Positions 9,807 to 22,984 of a DNA stretch of 64,000 bases are shown here, piece by piece. Origin of the DNA: Zhengella sp020637775. Its GTDB lineage: Bacteria > Pseudomonadota > Alphaproteobacteria > Rhizobiales > Rhizobiaceae. The stretch spans positions 248,001 through 312,000 of the forward strand of contig NZ_JAWKWO010000004.1 in NCBI RefSeq assembly GCF_041397485.1, read 5' to 3'. The notes under the pieces are model-generated. The model did no database searches. It was not told where the DNA came from and saw only the letters and a list, made by a program, of their open reading frames with translations. The position numbers and the translations under genes were made by a program. Each line of letters opens with the position of its first letter. Position 1 is the stretch's first letter.

Positions 9807-11027
9807 ATGACGTTCCGCTTTGCCGGAAAACTCGCAAGGTACACAGGTGCCGCCATGCTTGTGGCCGCCTGCCTGTCGTCCGCCCCTGCCCAGGCGGATG
9901 CCGGTTTCCAGCGCTGGATCGCCGGCTTCAAGTCCGTCGCCATGAAGAATGGCGTCTCGTCGTCCACCTATGACCGCGCCTTTCGCGGCGTCAGCGAACC
10001 GGACCCGGAAGTGCTGGAAAAGGCGCGCTACCAGCCGGAGTTCAAGGCGCCGCTCTGGCAGTATTTCGACAATCGCGTCCATGACGAATCCGTCGCCATG
10101 GGCCGTCAGATGGCGCGCGAATACGGCTCCTGGCTGGACAGGATCGAGCGGCGTTTCGGCGTTGATCGCCACATCCTTCTGGCGATCTGGAGCATCGAAT
10201 CCAATTACGGGCGCATCCTGACGAATGACCGGGTGATGCGCAACGTGCCCCGCTCGCTGGCAACGCTGGCCTATGGCGACCGGCGCCGCGCCAAGTTCGC
10301 CCGCACCCAGCTCATCGCGGCCTTGAAGATCCTCCAGTCCGGCGACATTGACGAAAGCCATCTGACCGGATCCTGGGCCGGCGCCATGGGGCATACGCAG
10401 TTCATTCCCACCAGCTATCAGGCCTATGCCGTCGACATGGACGGCAACGGCCGCCGCGACATCTGGAATTCGGTTCCCGATGCGCTTGCCACCGCCGCCA
10501 ACCTGCTGGCCCGCAATGGCTGGCAGCCCGGCAAGACCTGGGGCTACGAGGTGCAATTGCCGCCCGGACGAAAGTTCCCGGCAGGCACCATGAGCCTTGC
10601 CCAGTGGCAGAAGATCGGCGTGACGCGGACAGGCGGGAAGGCCTTTCCCCGCCCCTCCGACCGCGCGGAACTGAAGGCGCTGGACGGGCGCAACGGTCCG
10701 GCTTTCCTGATGCTGAAGAATTTCTTCGTGCTCAAGCGCTACAACAACGCGGATACCTATGCGCTGGCCGTCAGCCTGCTGGCCGACGAGATTGCAGGCT
10801 ATGGCAAGCCGGACCGCGACTGGGACCGCCCCTTCACGCCGTTGAGCTTTGCCGAGAAACAGGAACTGCAGACGCATCTTGCCCGCAAGGGGCTATATGA
10901 TGGCCCGATTGACGGCAAGATCGGCAGCGGTTCGCAGGCGGCCATCAAGACCTTCCAGGCCCGTGCGGGCTTGACGCAGAACGGCTATCCCAGCAAGGAA
11001 GTGCTGAACGTGTTGCGAAGGCAATAG
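9807..11027 (+). CDS. Lytic murein transglycosylase, MltB family, with peptidoglycan-binding domain
   Basis: This encodes about 406 residues. The ATG at 9807 follows GAGGGAG, and a signal peptide ends near residue 30 (SSAPAQA). The lytic domain shows ILLAIWSIESNYG, with the catalytic Glu, and SWAGAMGHTQFIPTSY. A PG_binding_1 domain closes the protein (LARKGLYDGPIDGKIGSG). These periplasmic enzymes cut glycan strands of peptidoglycan to 1,6-anhydro products. The next gene starts 9 bases after the stop, so the two are probably cotranscribed. Confidence 0.92.
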   Translation: MTFRFAGKLARYTGAAMLVAACLSSAPAQADAGFQRWIAGFKSVAMKNGVSSSTYDRAFRGVSEPDPEVLEKARYQPEFKAPLWQYFDNRVHDESVAMGRQMAREYGSWLDRIERRFGVDRHILLAIWSIESNYGRILTNDRVMRNVPRSLATLAYGDRRRAKFARTQLIAALKILQSGDIDESHLTGSWAGAMGHTQFIPTSYQAYAVDMDGNGRRDIWNSVPDALATAANLLARNGWQPGKTWGYEVQLPPGRKFPAGTMSLAQWQKIGVTRTGGKAFPRPSDRAELKALDGRNGPAFLMLKNFFVLKRYNNADTYALAVSLLADEIAGYGKPDRDWDRPFTPLSFAEKQELQTHLARKGLYDGPIDGKIGSGSQAAIKTFQARAGLTQNGYPSKEVLNVLRRQ

Positions 11028-11035
11028 GAGATGCC

Positions 11036-12253
11036 ATGGGCCGGCTGGGCAACAGGCTTGCAATGAAGGCGCTCGCCGCGCTTGTCTGCCTGTGCCTGGC
11101 CGTGGTCGGCACGGCGGAGATGGCGCAGGCAGCGCCTGCGAGCAACCGGGAGAATGGCCTGCCGGGGGTGCGAAGCTTCTTTCGCAAGCTTTTTCGCCCG
11201 GAGCCCCGGCGTGCCGTCAAGCCCGCCCCGTCGCGCAAGCGGACCATCCGCCAGCGCGCCGCGCCCCGCCAGGCCGCGCCCGCGCCGCAGGAAACCGAAC
11301 GGGTCGACAAGCTGGAAAACGCCCGCAAGGTGCTTGTCGTCGGCGATTTTCTTGCCGGCGGACTGGCCGACGGTCTCCAGGCAGCCTTTGCGGACCTGCC
11401 CGGCGTGTTCGTTGTCGACCGGTCCAACGGCTCATCGGGCTTTGTACGCGATGACTATTACGACTGGCCCGGCCAGATCGGCACCATTCTCGAAGAGGAA
11501 GAGCCGGCAATCGTGGTGGTGATGATCGGCTCGAACGATCGCCAGCAGATCCGCACCGATGCAGGCCGCCTCGCCGTCCGTTCGGAGGAATGGGACAAGG
11601 AATACAACGCGCGCATCAAGGCGTTCGCGACGGAATTGAAGAACGCCTCCGTTCCGTATCTCTGGGTCGGCATGCCGTCCTTCAGGCTGTCCTCGATGAC
11701 CGCCGACATGCTGGCCTTCAACGATTTCTACAAGTCCGCCGCGACAGCCAATGGCGGCGAGTTCGTCGACATCTGGAACGGCTTCGTGGATGAGAACGGC
11801 AATTTCATCACCACCGGGCCCGACATCAACGGACAGGTCGTGCGTCTGCGCGGTTCGGACGGCATCAACCTGACGAGGGCAGGACGGCGAAAGGTCGCGT
11901 TCTATGCGGAAAAGCCGCTGAAAAAGCTGCTTGGCCGCGCCGCCGACCCGAATATCGGCACGCTGACGCCGGAAATGCTGCCCACGCTCTCGCTCGATCC
12001 GGTCCCGCTACAGATGAAGATCGACCGGACGGCCCCGATCTCCCTGGCCGATCCGGACCTGGATGGCGGCGACGAGCTTCTGGGCCGTGTCCCCGAACCT
12101 GCCGTGGCCTTGCCCTCCGATCCCTCACCGGTGCAACGCCTGACCGTGGAAGGCGTGGCGCCGCCGCCCGAACCCGGCCGTGCAGACGATTTCCGCCGGC
12201 CGGTCAACGCAACCCAACCGGTCCGGTTGGAAGGTGGCGGCGCATTGCGCTGA
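11036..12253 (+). CDS. Periplasmic SGNH-hydrolase-fold protein (DUF459)
   Basis: This encodes 405 residues; AGGAG sits 5 bases before the ATG. A signal peptide (to about residue 33, ending AQA) is followed by an Arg/Pro-rich linker. Then comes a DUF459 domain: VLVVGDFLAGGLADGL (block I, with the usual GDS changed to GDF), VVVMIGSNDRQ (block III) and DGINLTRAGRR near the end. SGNH enzymes are esterases, but the missing Ser in block I means activity is uncertain. The preceding transglycosylase gene suggests a role at the cell wall. Confidence 0.75.
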   Translation: MGRLGNRLAMKALAALVCLCLAVVGTAEMAQAAPASNRENGLPGVRSFFRKLFRPEPRRAVKPAPSRKRTIRQRAAPRQAAPAPQETERVDKLENARKVLVVGDFLAGGLADGLQAAFADLPGVFVVDRSNGSSGFVRDDYYDWPGQIGTILEEEEPAIVVVMIGSNDRQQIRTDAGRLAVRSEEWDKEYNARIKAFATELKNASVPYLWVGMPSFRLSSMTADMLAFNDFYKSAATANGGEFVDIWNGFVDENGNFITTGPDINGQVVRLRGSDGINLTRAGRRKVAFYAEKPLKKLLGRAADPNIGTLTPEMLPTLSLDPVPLQMKIDRTAPISLADPDLDGGDELLGRVPEPAVALPSDPSPVQRLTVEGVAPPPEPGRADDFRRPVNATQPVRLEGGGALR

Positions 12254-12272
12254 AGGCAGGCTGGACAGGCGT

Positions 12273-12467
12273 TCAGGCGCCTTTCGTCAACGCCAGGATT
12301 TGCCGGGAGACAAACCAGGACACGGGCATCGCGATCACCGCGCCCGCAATCGCCGCCATGATGATCTTCTGGCTTTCAAACATGTTCATCGTCAGAAGCG
12401 CGACGATCAGGACGCCCATGATGGTCGGAGCGGCGAGAATGTAAATGGCACCGAGTATTTTCAGCAT
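12273..12467 (-). CDS. Small two-helix inner-membrane protein
   Basis: This encodes 64 residues and starts at an ATG preceded by GGAGGTGGGTC, a strong ribosome site. Two hydrophobic stretches (residues 4-27 and 36-55) are joined by the short loop NMFESQK, and the tail is basic. The protein is not recognised. It is convergent with the DUF459 gene and lies downstream of gltD, from which it is separated by a terminator. Confidence 0.7.
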   Translation of the reverse strand: MLKILGAIYILAAPTIMGVLIVALLTMNMFESQKIIMAAIAGAVIAMPVSWFVSRQILALTKGA

Positions 12468-12570
12468 GACCCACCTCCATGAAACCGGCTGCCAAACGAG
12501 CCGGCTCGATATGGGCGGAGGTTTGCGCCACCGGCCGGCATGCGCCTTGATCCATCTCAATATTCGCATG

Positions 12571-12605
12571 TAAAAAAACAAAAGCGGCGCCGGTTTGCGC
12601 CGCTT
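12571..12605 (-). terminator. Rho-independent terminator after gltD
   Basis: On the minus strand AAGCGGCGC pairs with GCGCCGCTT around a 6-base loop, followed by TTGTTTTTTTA. It closes the gltB-ybjQ-gltD operon. Confidence 0.8.
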
Positions 12606-12631
12606 CTGCCAGTTCTTTACTGCATGGGCGA

Positions 12632-14089
12632 TCAGCGCGGCAGCAGCGTCTCGCCCATCAGATCCTTGTCGATGGCATGCGCGGCCTGACGGCCCTCGCG
12701 GATGGCCCAGACCACCAGCGACTGGCCGCGGCGCACGTCGCCGGCTGCATAGAGCTTGTCCACCGTCGTCCTGTAGGTCAACTCGTCGGCGGCCACGTTG
12801 GTCGATCCGCGCCGGTCGGTATTGACCGTCATCCGGCCTGCCATCTCGTCCATCAGGCCGCCGGCAATCGGGCCGGCAAAGCCGATGGCGATGAAGGCCA
12901 GATCCGCCTTGATGATGAACTCGGTTCCGGCAATCGGGTTGCGCTTCTCGTCCACCTTGCAGCATTTCACGCCGGAAAGGCGCCCGTCCTCGTCGGCGAC
13001 GAATTCGAGCGTCGCGACCTGGAATTCACGCTCGGCGCCCTCCGCCTGGCTGGACGATGTGCGCATCTTGGTCGCCCAGTAGGGCCACACCGTCAGCTTG
13101 TCTTCCACTGCCGGCGGCTGGGGACGGATGTCGAGCTGGGTGACGCGCACCGCGCCCTGGCGGAAGGAGGTGCCCACGCAGTCGGACGCCGTATCGCCGC
13201 CGCCCACCACCACGACATGCTTGCCACCGGCGACAACCGGCTCGGACGGCCAGGCCGTCGACTGGATGTCTTCGCCGCCCATGCGCTTGTTGGCCTGCAC
13301 GAGGAACGGCATGGCGTCATGCACGCCCTCGAACTCGGCGCCGGGAATACCGGCTGCGCGCGGCGTCTCGGAGCCGCCGCAATACAGCACCGCGTCATAG
13401 TCGGACAACAGTTCGTCCACGCTCTTGTCGGTGCCGACATTGACATTGCAGAAGAAGGTCACGCCCTCGCCTTCCATCTGCGCAACGCGCCGGTCGATGA
13501 AGTGTTTCTCCATCTTGAAATCGGGAATGCCGAAGCGCAGCAGGCCGCCGGGCTTGCTCTCGCGCTCGTAGACATGGACCTCGTGGCCGGCCCGTCCAAG
13601 CTGCTGCGCCGCGGCCATTCCGGCAGGCCCCGAACCGATGATGGCAACGCGTTTGCCGGTCTTGGCGGCGGCGGGCTGCGGCTTAATGTAGCCGCGCTCA
13701 TAGGCCTTGTCGGCCAGTGCCTGCTCCACCGTCTTGATGGCCACCGGAATGTCTTCCAGGTTCAGCGTGCAGGCTTCCTCGCAGGGTGCGGGGCAGATGC
13801 GGCCGGTGAATTCCGGAAAGTTGTTGGTGGAATGCAGGTTGCGGATCGCCGTGTCCCAGTCGCCATTGTAGACGAGGTCGTTCCAGTCGGGGATCTGGTT
13901 GTGGATCGGGCAGCCCGTGGGGCCATGACAATAGGGAATGCCGCAGTCCATGCAGCGCGCGGCCTGCTTCTGAACCGCCTCGTCCGACATCGGCAGCGTG
14001 AACTCGCGGAAATGGCGAATGCGGTCGGAGGCCGGCTGGTACTTGTGCACCTGACGGTCGATTTCGAGAAAACCCGTTACCTTGCCCAT
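12632..14089 (-). CDS. gltD: Glutamate synthase (NADPH) small subunit
   Basis: This encodes 485 residues. The N-terminal Fe-S segment carries CMDCGIPYC, then GCPIHN and CPAPCEEACTLN, for two [4Fe-4S] clusters. A FAD motif GSGPAGMAAAQQLGRAG and an NADPH motif VVVGGGDTASDCVG follow. The subunit passes electrons from NADPH to the large subunit GltB, which makes glutamate from glutamine and 2-oxoglutarate. It is the last gene of the operon with gltB and a ybjQ homologue. Confidence 0.95.
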   Translation of the reverse strand: MGKVTGFLEIDRQVHKYQPASDRIRHFREFTLPMSDEAVQKQAARCMDCGIPYCHGPTGCPIHNQIPDWNDLVYNGDWDTAIRNLHSTNNFPEFTGRICPAPCEEACTLNLEDIPVAIKTVEQALADKAYERGYIKPQPAAAKTGKRVAIIGSGPAGMAAAQQLGRAGHEVHVYERESKPGGLLRFGIPDFKMEKHFIDRRVAQMEGEGVTFFCNVNVGTDKSVDELLSDYDAVLYCGGSETPRAAGIPGAEFEGVHDAMPFLVQANKRMGGEDIQSTAWPSEPVVAGGKHVVVVGGGDTASDCVGTSFRQGAVRVTQLDIRPQPPAVEDKLTVWPYWATKMRTSSSQAEGAEREFQVATLEFVADEDGRLSGVKCCKVDEKRNPIAGTEFIIKADLAFIAIGFAGPIAGGLMDEMAGRMTVNTDRRGSTNVAADELTYRTTVDKLYAAGDVRRGQSLVVWAIREGRQAAHAIDKDLMGETLLPR

Positions 14090-14103
14090 TGCTTAAATCC
14101 TCT

Positions 14104-14430
14104 TCACCGGATCACCACGGCCGTGCCCGATGCCGAAACCATCAGCATGGAGCCGCTCGAACCGGTGGAAATGTTTTCGTAGTCGATGTCGATACCGATC
14201 ACCGCATTGGCGCCGATACGCTCGGCCTCGTCTTCCAGTTCGCGGATCGCGGTTTCGCGCGCATCGCGCAGCACCCGCTCGTAGGAGCCGGAGCGGCCAC
14301 CCACGATGTCGCGGATGCCGGCGAAGAAATCGCGGAAGATGTTGGTGCCGAGGATCGCCTCGCCCGTGACGATGCCACGATATTCGACGATCTGGCGCCC
14401 TTCGATCGAATTGGTTGTCGTTGTGATCAT
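14104..14430 (-). CDS. YbjQ/UPF0145 family protein between gltB and gltD
   Basis: This encodes 108 residues. The ATG at 14430 lies 5 bases after the gltB stop codon. The family text includes GRQIVEYRGIVTGEAILG, RDFFAGIRDIVGGRSGSYE and GANAVIGIDIDYE, which match the pentameric YbjQ fold at its usual length. The biochemical role of the family is not known. Being embedded between the two glutamate synthase subunits and cotranscribed with them is unusual. Confidence 0.88.
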   Translation of the reverse strand: MITTTTNSIEGRQIVEYRGIVTGEAILGTNIFRDFFAGIRDIVGGRSGSYERVLRDARETAIRELEDEAERIGANAVIGIDIDYENISTGSSGSMLMVSASGTAVVIR

Positions 14431-14435
14431 GCCGG

Positions 14436-19157
<4,722 letters not shown>

Positions 19158-19695
19158 TTTCCTCCAAGGTGCTCCCGGCGTCTGTCAGGAGCGGTCACTG
19201 ACACATGGGACGCCCCGTTCTGGGAAACCGTCCCGGCTGGTTGGTCTCGGCATATCTTCCGAAAAGCCGGCGGGGCTGAAAAACAAGGAGCATCCGGCGC
19301 CAGCGCCCCGCTGGCAGCCTGCCCCGGTCCGCATCCCGCCATGCCGGCTGGCGCGGACCAAACGCTCTATACAGCGCATTGCCCGCGCAGAAAACCGAAC
19401 CGGGCAGGAAAACCCGTTCCGGCGCTTCCACGCGGAAATAAGACAGCATTGCTGTCCTATCGAGAGCGTATGCCATAAAGCGCTTTTGGAAACAAGACTG
19501 AAACAACAAAAATGGCCGGGCGATGCGCAACATGATTACGCGGGAGACCCTCTGCGCGAAACGATGTTGCGAATCTGCTGGAAATCCCTGTTCCAGACCG
19601 GTCAGGCGGGCGCATCGCGCCCCTTGCGGCCCGCACCAATGCGCGCCAATGTCGCGCCCGCATTGAACGAGTGAAAGCGAAGGTCATACCGCCCC
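19158..19695 (-). other. 538-bp intergenic region upstream of gltB and ltaE
   Basis: This is the divergent spacer between gltB (minus) and the threonine aldolase gene (plus). Open frames exist across it (for example 19141-19674, plus) but have no ribosome site, no recognisable domain and shadow-like composition. A small hairpin GACAGC-ATT-GCTGTC lies at 19442-19456. It presumably holds the gltB promoter and leader, but no promoter could be placed with confidence. Confidence 0.5.
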
Positions 19696-20748
19696 ATGCA
19701 TTTCGGATCCGACAACTGGTCAGGCTGCCATCCCGCCATTTCCGCCAATCTCGAGCGTCACGCGGCCGGTTTCGCCCGCGCCTATGGCGCCAGCGACCTC
19801 GACAAGGCGATCGAGGCCCGGTTCAACGATCTGTTCGAGCGCGACGTGGCCGTCTATTTCGTCGGCACGGGAACAGCGGCCAATTCCCTGGCGCTGGCCG
19901 CGCTGAACCGGCCCGGCGGCGTCGCCTTCTGCCATCGCGAGGCGCACATGATCGAGGACGAATGCGGTGCGCCGGAATATTTCACCGGCGGCGCGCGCCT
20001 GCATCCCGTCGACGGGCCGGCCGGTCGCATCGACCCCGGCCTGCTGGCGCGCGAACTCAAGCGCTTCCCGCCCGACTTCGTCCATGCCGGCCAGCCGATG
20101 GCCGTGTCGATCACCCAGGCGACAGAAGCCGGAACGCTCTATTCCCTCGACGACATCGCGGCTGTCTCGAAGGTGGCGAAGGCGCACGGCCTGCCGCTGC
20201 ACATGGATGGCGCCCGCTTCGCCAATGCGCTCGTCGCGCTGGATTGCACACCGGCCGAGATGACATGGAAGGCCGGCGTGGACGCGCTTTCCTTGGGTGG
20301 CACCAAGAACGGTTGCTGGTGTGCCGAGGCGCTGGTCTTCTTCGATCCGCAAGCGGCGCGCGACCTGCCGTTCATCCGCAAGCGCGCCGCCCAGCTCTTT
20401 TCCAAGACGCGCTTCATCGCCGCCCAGTTCGAGGCCTATCTGGAAAACGGGCTGTGGCTGGAAACCGCGTCCCACGCCAATGCCATGGCGGCCCGGCTGG
20501 CCAGCGCCATCGATGCCTCGGGGCAGATGCGGCTTGCCTGGCAGCCGCAGGCCAACGAAGTTTTCGCCATCGTGGACAAGGAGAAGATGGAGCGCCTTCA
20601 GGCCGCCGGTGCCGTCTTCTATCCGTGGAACCCGCCACACGGCTTCGAGGATTCCATCGGTGAGGGCGAGACATTGACGCGTCTCGTCACCTCTTTCGCC
20701 ACCACGGCAGACGAGGTCGAGGCTTTCGGGCGCCTGATCGGCGGCTGA
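19696..20748 (+). CDS. ltaE: Low-specificity L-threonine aldolase
   Basis: This encodes 350 residues. It is a fold-type I PLP enzyme of the beta-eliminating lyase family, with FGSDNWSG at the N-terminus, LHMDGARFANA and the PLP-binding Lys in LGGTKNG. It cleaves threonine or allo-threonine to glycine and acetaldehyde in the cytoplasm. No strong ribosome site precedes the ATG, although the protein starts exactly where the family does. It appears monocistronic. Confidence 0.9.
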   Translation: MHFGSDNWSGCHPAISANLERHAAGFARAYGASDLDKAIEARFNDLFERDVAVYFVGTGTAANSLALAALNRPGGVAFCHREAHMIEDECGAPEYFTGGARLHPVDGPAGRIDPGLLARELKRFPPDFVHAGQPMAVSITQATEAGTLYSLDDIAAVSKVAKAHGLPLHMDGARFANALVALDCTPAEMTWKAGVDALSLGGTKNGCWCAEALVFFDPQAARDLPFIRKRAAQLFSKTRFIAAQFEAYLENGLWLETASHANAMAARLASAIDASGQMRLAWQPQANEVFAIVDKEKMERLQAAGAVFYPWNPPHGFEDSIGEGETLTRLVTSFATTADEVEAFGRLIGG

Positions 20749-20804
20749 CAATGGCGCCTTCGGCCTGACAAAACCGTGAGCTGTGGCTGACGCCCGGCTC
20801 ACGC

Positions 20805-20845
20805 CCAAGTGACAGGGGATAACGCCCGCTTTATTTCCAAGTGAC
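20805..20845 (+). promoter_or_regulatory. Direct repeat CCAAGTGAC x2 upstream of the bufferin operon
   Basis: An exact 9-bp repeat lies at 20805-20813 and 20837-20845. The 32-bp spacing is close to three helical turns. It is the only clear repeated signal in the 165-bp spacer before bufA and could be an activator or sigma-factor site. The binding protein is unknown. Confidence 0.35.
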
Positions 20846-20913
20846 CGGCCTTTCGGTGATGGTTTGCGTGTCGGCAGGACGCCGGCCTGAGATCATTGCC
20901 AGAGGAGTTATCC

Positions 20914-21252
20914 ATGTCGAAATCCAAGCTCAACGCCGCCTTCTTTGCCGGCGCCGTCGCCACTGCCATTTCCGGCGCGGCCCTTGTGGGCACCACGGGC
21001 GCCGCCCACGCCGCCAATGTGAAGTGCTTCGGCGTTTCGCTTGCCGGCCAGAATGATTGCGCCGCCGGCCCCGGCACCACCTGCGCCGGCACCTCCAAGG
21101 TCGATTACCAGGGCAATGCCTGGACACTCGTCGAGGAAGGCACCTGCGAGAGCGCGGCGCCGGTGCTGGCCAAGTCCGGCGAAAAGACGATGCTGCCCGA
21201 TGGCCGAATGGGCTCGCTCGAAGCGCTCGAACGCGACCTGCCGCAGTCCTGA
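20914..21252 (+). CDS. bufA: Bufferin precursor peptide (BufA1, DUF2282)
   Basis: This encodes 112 residues; the ATG at 20914 follows AGAGGAG. A long signal peptide (residues 1-34) precedes a core with four Cys at positions 38, 49, 57 and 78, in the family pattern KCFG, NDC, TCAGTS and GTCE. Members of DUF2282 are precursors of ribosomally made, exported peptides whose Cys residues are modified by the DUF692 enzyme encoded next; they bind copper and protect against it. About 30 residues follow the last Cys (MGSLEALE). It heads a four-gene operon with bufB, bufC and a DoxX gene. Confidence 0.9.
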   Translation: MSKSKLNAAFFAGAVATAISGAALVGTTGAAHAANVKCFGVSLAGQNDCAAGPGTTCAGTSKVDYQGNAWTLVEEGTCESAAPVLAKSGEKTMLPDGRMGSLEALERDLPQS

Positions 21253-21290
21253 TCCCTGACAGGCGCCGATCCGGAAACAGGAGGCCAACC

Positions 21291-22205
21291 ATGACCGCAT
21301 TCCCGCTCTCCATGGCCCCGCGGCCTTCGTTTCCGGATCACGCCATTGCCGGCCTGGCCGGTGCCTCCTTCAAGCCGCAACACCTGGATGCCATCCTGGA
21401 AGACACGCCTGCCGGCCTGTTCTTCGAGGTCCACGCCGAAAACTACATGGGCGCGGGCGGCATGCCCCACGCCGCCCTTGCCGCCATCCGCGAGCGTCAT
21501 CCGGTCTCGCTGCATGGTGTCTGCATGTCGATCGGCGGCGAGAACCCGCTCGACGAGGACCATCTTGCCCGTTTAGCCGCCCTGGTCGACCGCTATCAGC
21601 CGGCGCTCGTGTCCGAACACCTGGCCTGGTCCACCCATGACGGCGTGTTCTTCAACGATCTTCTGCCCCTGCCCTATACCCATGCCACGCTGGCCCGCGT
21701 CTGCGCGCATGTCGGCCGCATGCAGGAGGCCATCGGCCGCACGATCCTGCTGGAGAACCCGTCCACCTATGTCCTGTTCGCCGAATCGGACTGGGAGGAG
21801 ACGGATTTTCTTGCCGAAGTGGTGCGGCGCACCGGATGCGGGCTCCTGCTCGACATCAACAATGTCTTCGTTTCCGCCACCAATCACGGCTTCTCGCCCA
21901 TGGCCTATCTGGGCCGCTTTCCGCTCGATCATGTCGGCGAAATTCATCTGGCCGGCCACGACACCCAGAGTGATGACGACGGCGACCCGCTGCTGATCGA
22001 CAGCCACGACCGGCCTGTCTCCGATCCGGTCTGGTCCCTCTACCGCACCATTATCGGCCAGACAGGACCCTTGCCGACGCTGGTGGAATGGGATGCCGAT
22101 GTTCCCGAATGGCCCGTTCTGAAAGCCGAGGCCGAGGCCGCCCAGGTCATCCTGGACGAGACCGCAATGACATTCCTGATGGGCAAGCGCCATGCCGCCC
22201 GCTGA
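21291..22205 (+). CDS. bufB: MNIO-family peptide-modifying enzyme (DUF692)
   Basis: This encodes 304 residues; CAGGAGG precedes the ATG at 21291. It is a TIM-barrel protein with the DUF692 hallmarks FFEVHAENYMG, SLHGVCMSIGG, SEHLAWS, LLENPSTYV, LLLDINNVFVSATNHG and EIHLAGHD, which supply His/Glu/Asp ligands for its iron atoms. MNIO enzymes oxidise Cys residues of precursor peptides; here the substrate should be the DUF2282 peptide just upstream. It overlaps bufC by 14 bases, so the two are translationally coupled. Confidence 0.93.
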   Translation: MTAFPLSMAPRPSFPDHAIAGLAGASFKPQHLDAILEDTPAGLFFEVHAENYMGAGGMPHAALAAIRERHPVSLHGVCMSIGGENPLDEDHLARLAALVDRYQPALVSEHLAWSTHDGVFFNDLLPLPYTHATLARVCAHVGRMQEAIGRTILLENPSTYVLFAESDWEETDFLAEVVRRTGCGLLLDINNVFVSATNHGFSPMAYLGRFPLDHVGEIHLAGHDTQSDDDGDPLLIDSHDRPVSDPVWSLYRTIIGQTGPLPTLVEWDADVPEWPVLKAEAEAAQVILDETAMTFLMGKRHAAR

Positions 22206-22983
22206 CGCCGCCTGGAATCGCGCCGCCTTTGCCGCTGCGCTCGCCGATCCGCTGGCGCCCATGCCCGCCGGTGTCACCAAGCGCGGCGGCGGCAAGGCCG
22301 TGCGCCGCTTCGCCGTCTATCGCAACAATGTCGCCCACTCGCTGACCACCGCCATGGCTCACATCTTCCCCGCTGTCGCGGGCCTTGCAGGCATGGACCG
22401 CTTCACCCATGTCGCCCGCCTTTACCTGGAGACAAACCCGCCGCGATCCCCCATCCTGGCGGACCTGGGGCGTGACTTCGCCGGCTTTCTCGACGGCTTC
22501 GCGCCGGCACGCCAGCAGATGCCTTGGCTTGCTCATGTCGCGCGGCTGGAGCGGGCCTGGCTGGATGCCTGGCATGCCGCCGACGCCGGACCGCTGGATG
22601 CCGCCGCCCTGTCATCCGTCCCGCCGGATGCCCTTGCGCAAACGCACTTCACCGCCCATCCCGCTGCCCGTGTGATCGCCGCGCCCTTCGCCATTGCGCA
22701 CCTGATGGAAGCCGGGCGAGCAGGTTCCACGGCATCTCCCGATGGTGCGCAGGCGGTGCTGGTGACGCGGCCGCGACTTGCCGTCGAGATCAGAACAATC
22801 GACGACGCGACCGCGGCCCTTGCGCTCGCCCTCATCGCGGGCGGGACTCTGGAAGAAGCCCACGCCGCCGCACAAGAGGCGCAGCCGGACGGGCCGGAAC
22901 TGGGGGAAAGCCTTGGCCTGCTGCTTGCCGCCGGCGCATTTTCCGGCCTCGCAGTGGCCCGGCACAATGGAGAGGAAACCTGA
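22192..22983 (+). CDS. bufC: DUF2063 partner protein of the bufferin-modifying enzyme
   Basis: This encodes 263 residues. The N-terminal DUF2063 domain is recognisable from RRFAVYRNNVAHSLTTAM, FPAVAGLAGMDRF and the RSPILADLGRDFAGFLDGF region. Such proteins bind the precursor peptide and hand it to the MNIO enzyme. The start overlaps the bufB stop region. The C-terminal half is Ala/Gly-rich and less conserved. Confidence 0.88.
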   Translation: MPPADAAWNRAAFAAALADPLAPMPAGVTKRGGGKAVRRFAVYRNNVAHSLTTAMAHIFPAVAGLAGMDRFTHVARLYLETNPPRSPILADLGRDFAGFLDGFAPARQQMPWLAHVARLERAWLDAWHAADAGPLDAAALSSVPPDALAQTHFTAHPAARVIAAPFAIAHLMEAGRAGSTASPDGAQAVLVTRPRLAVEIRTIDDATAALALALIAGGTLEEAHAAAQEAQPDGPELGESLGLLLAAGAFSGLAVARHNGEET

Positions 22984-22984
22984 C

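Noticed and set aside
20841..20869. ECF sigma (SigF-like GTAACC/CGAA) promoter before bufA
   Set aside because: GTGACC is present, but no matching -10 element lies at the required spacing.
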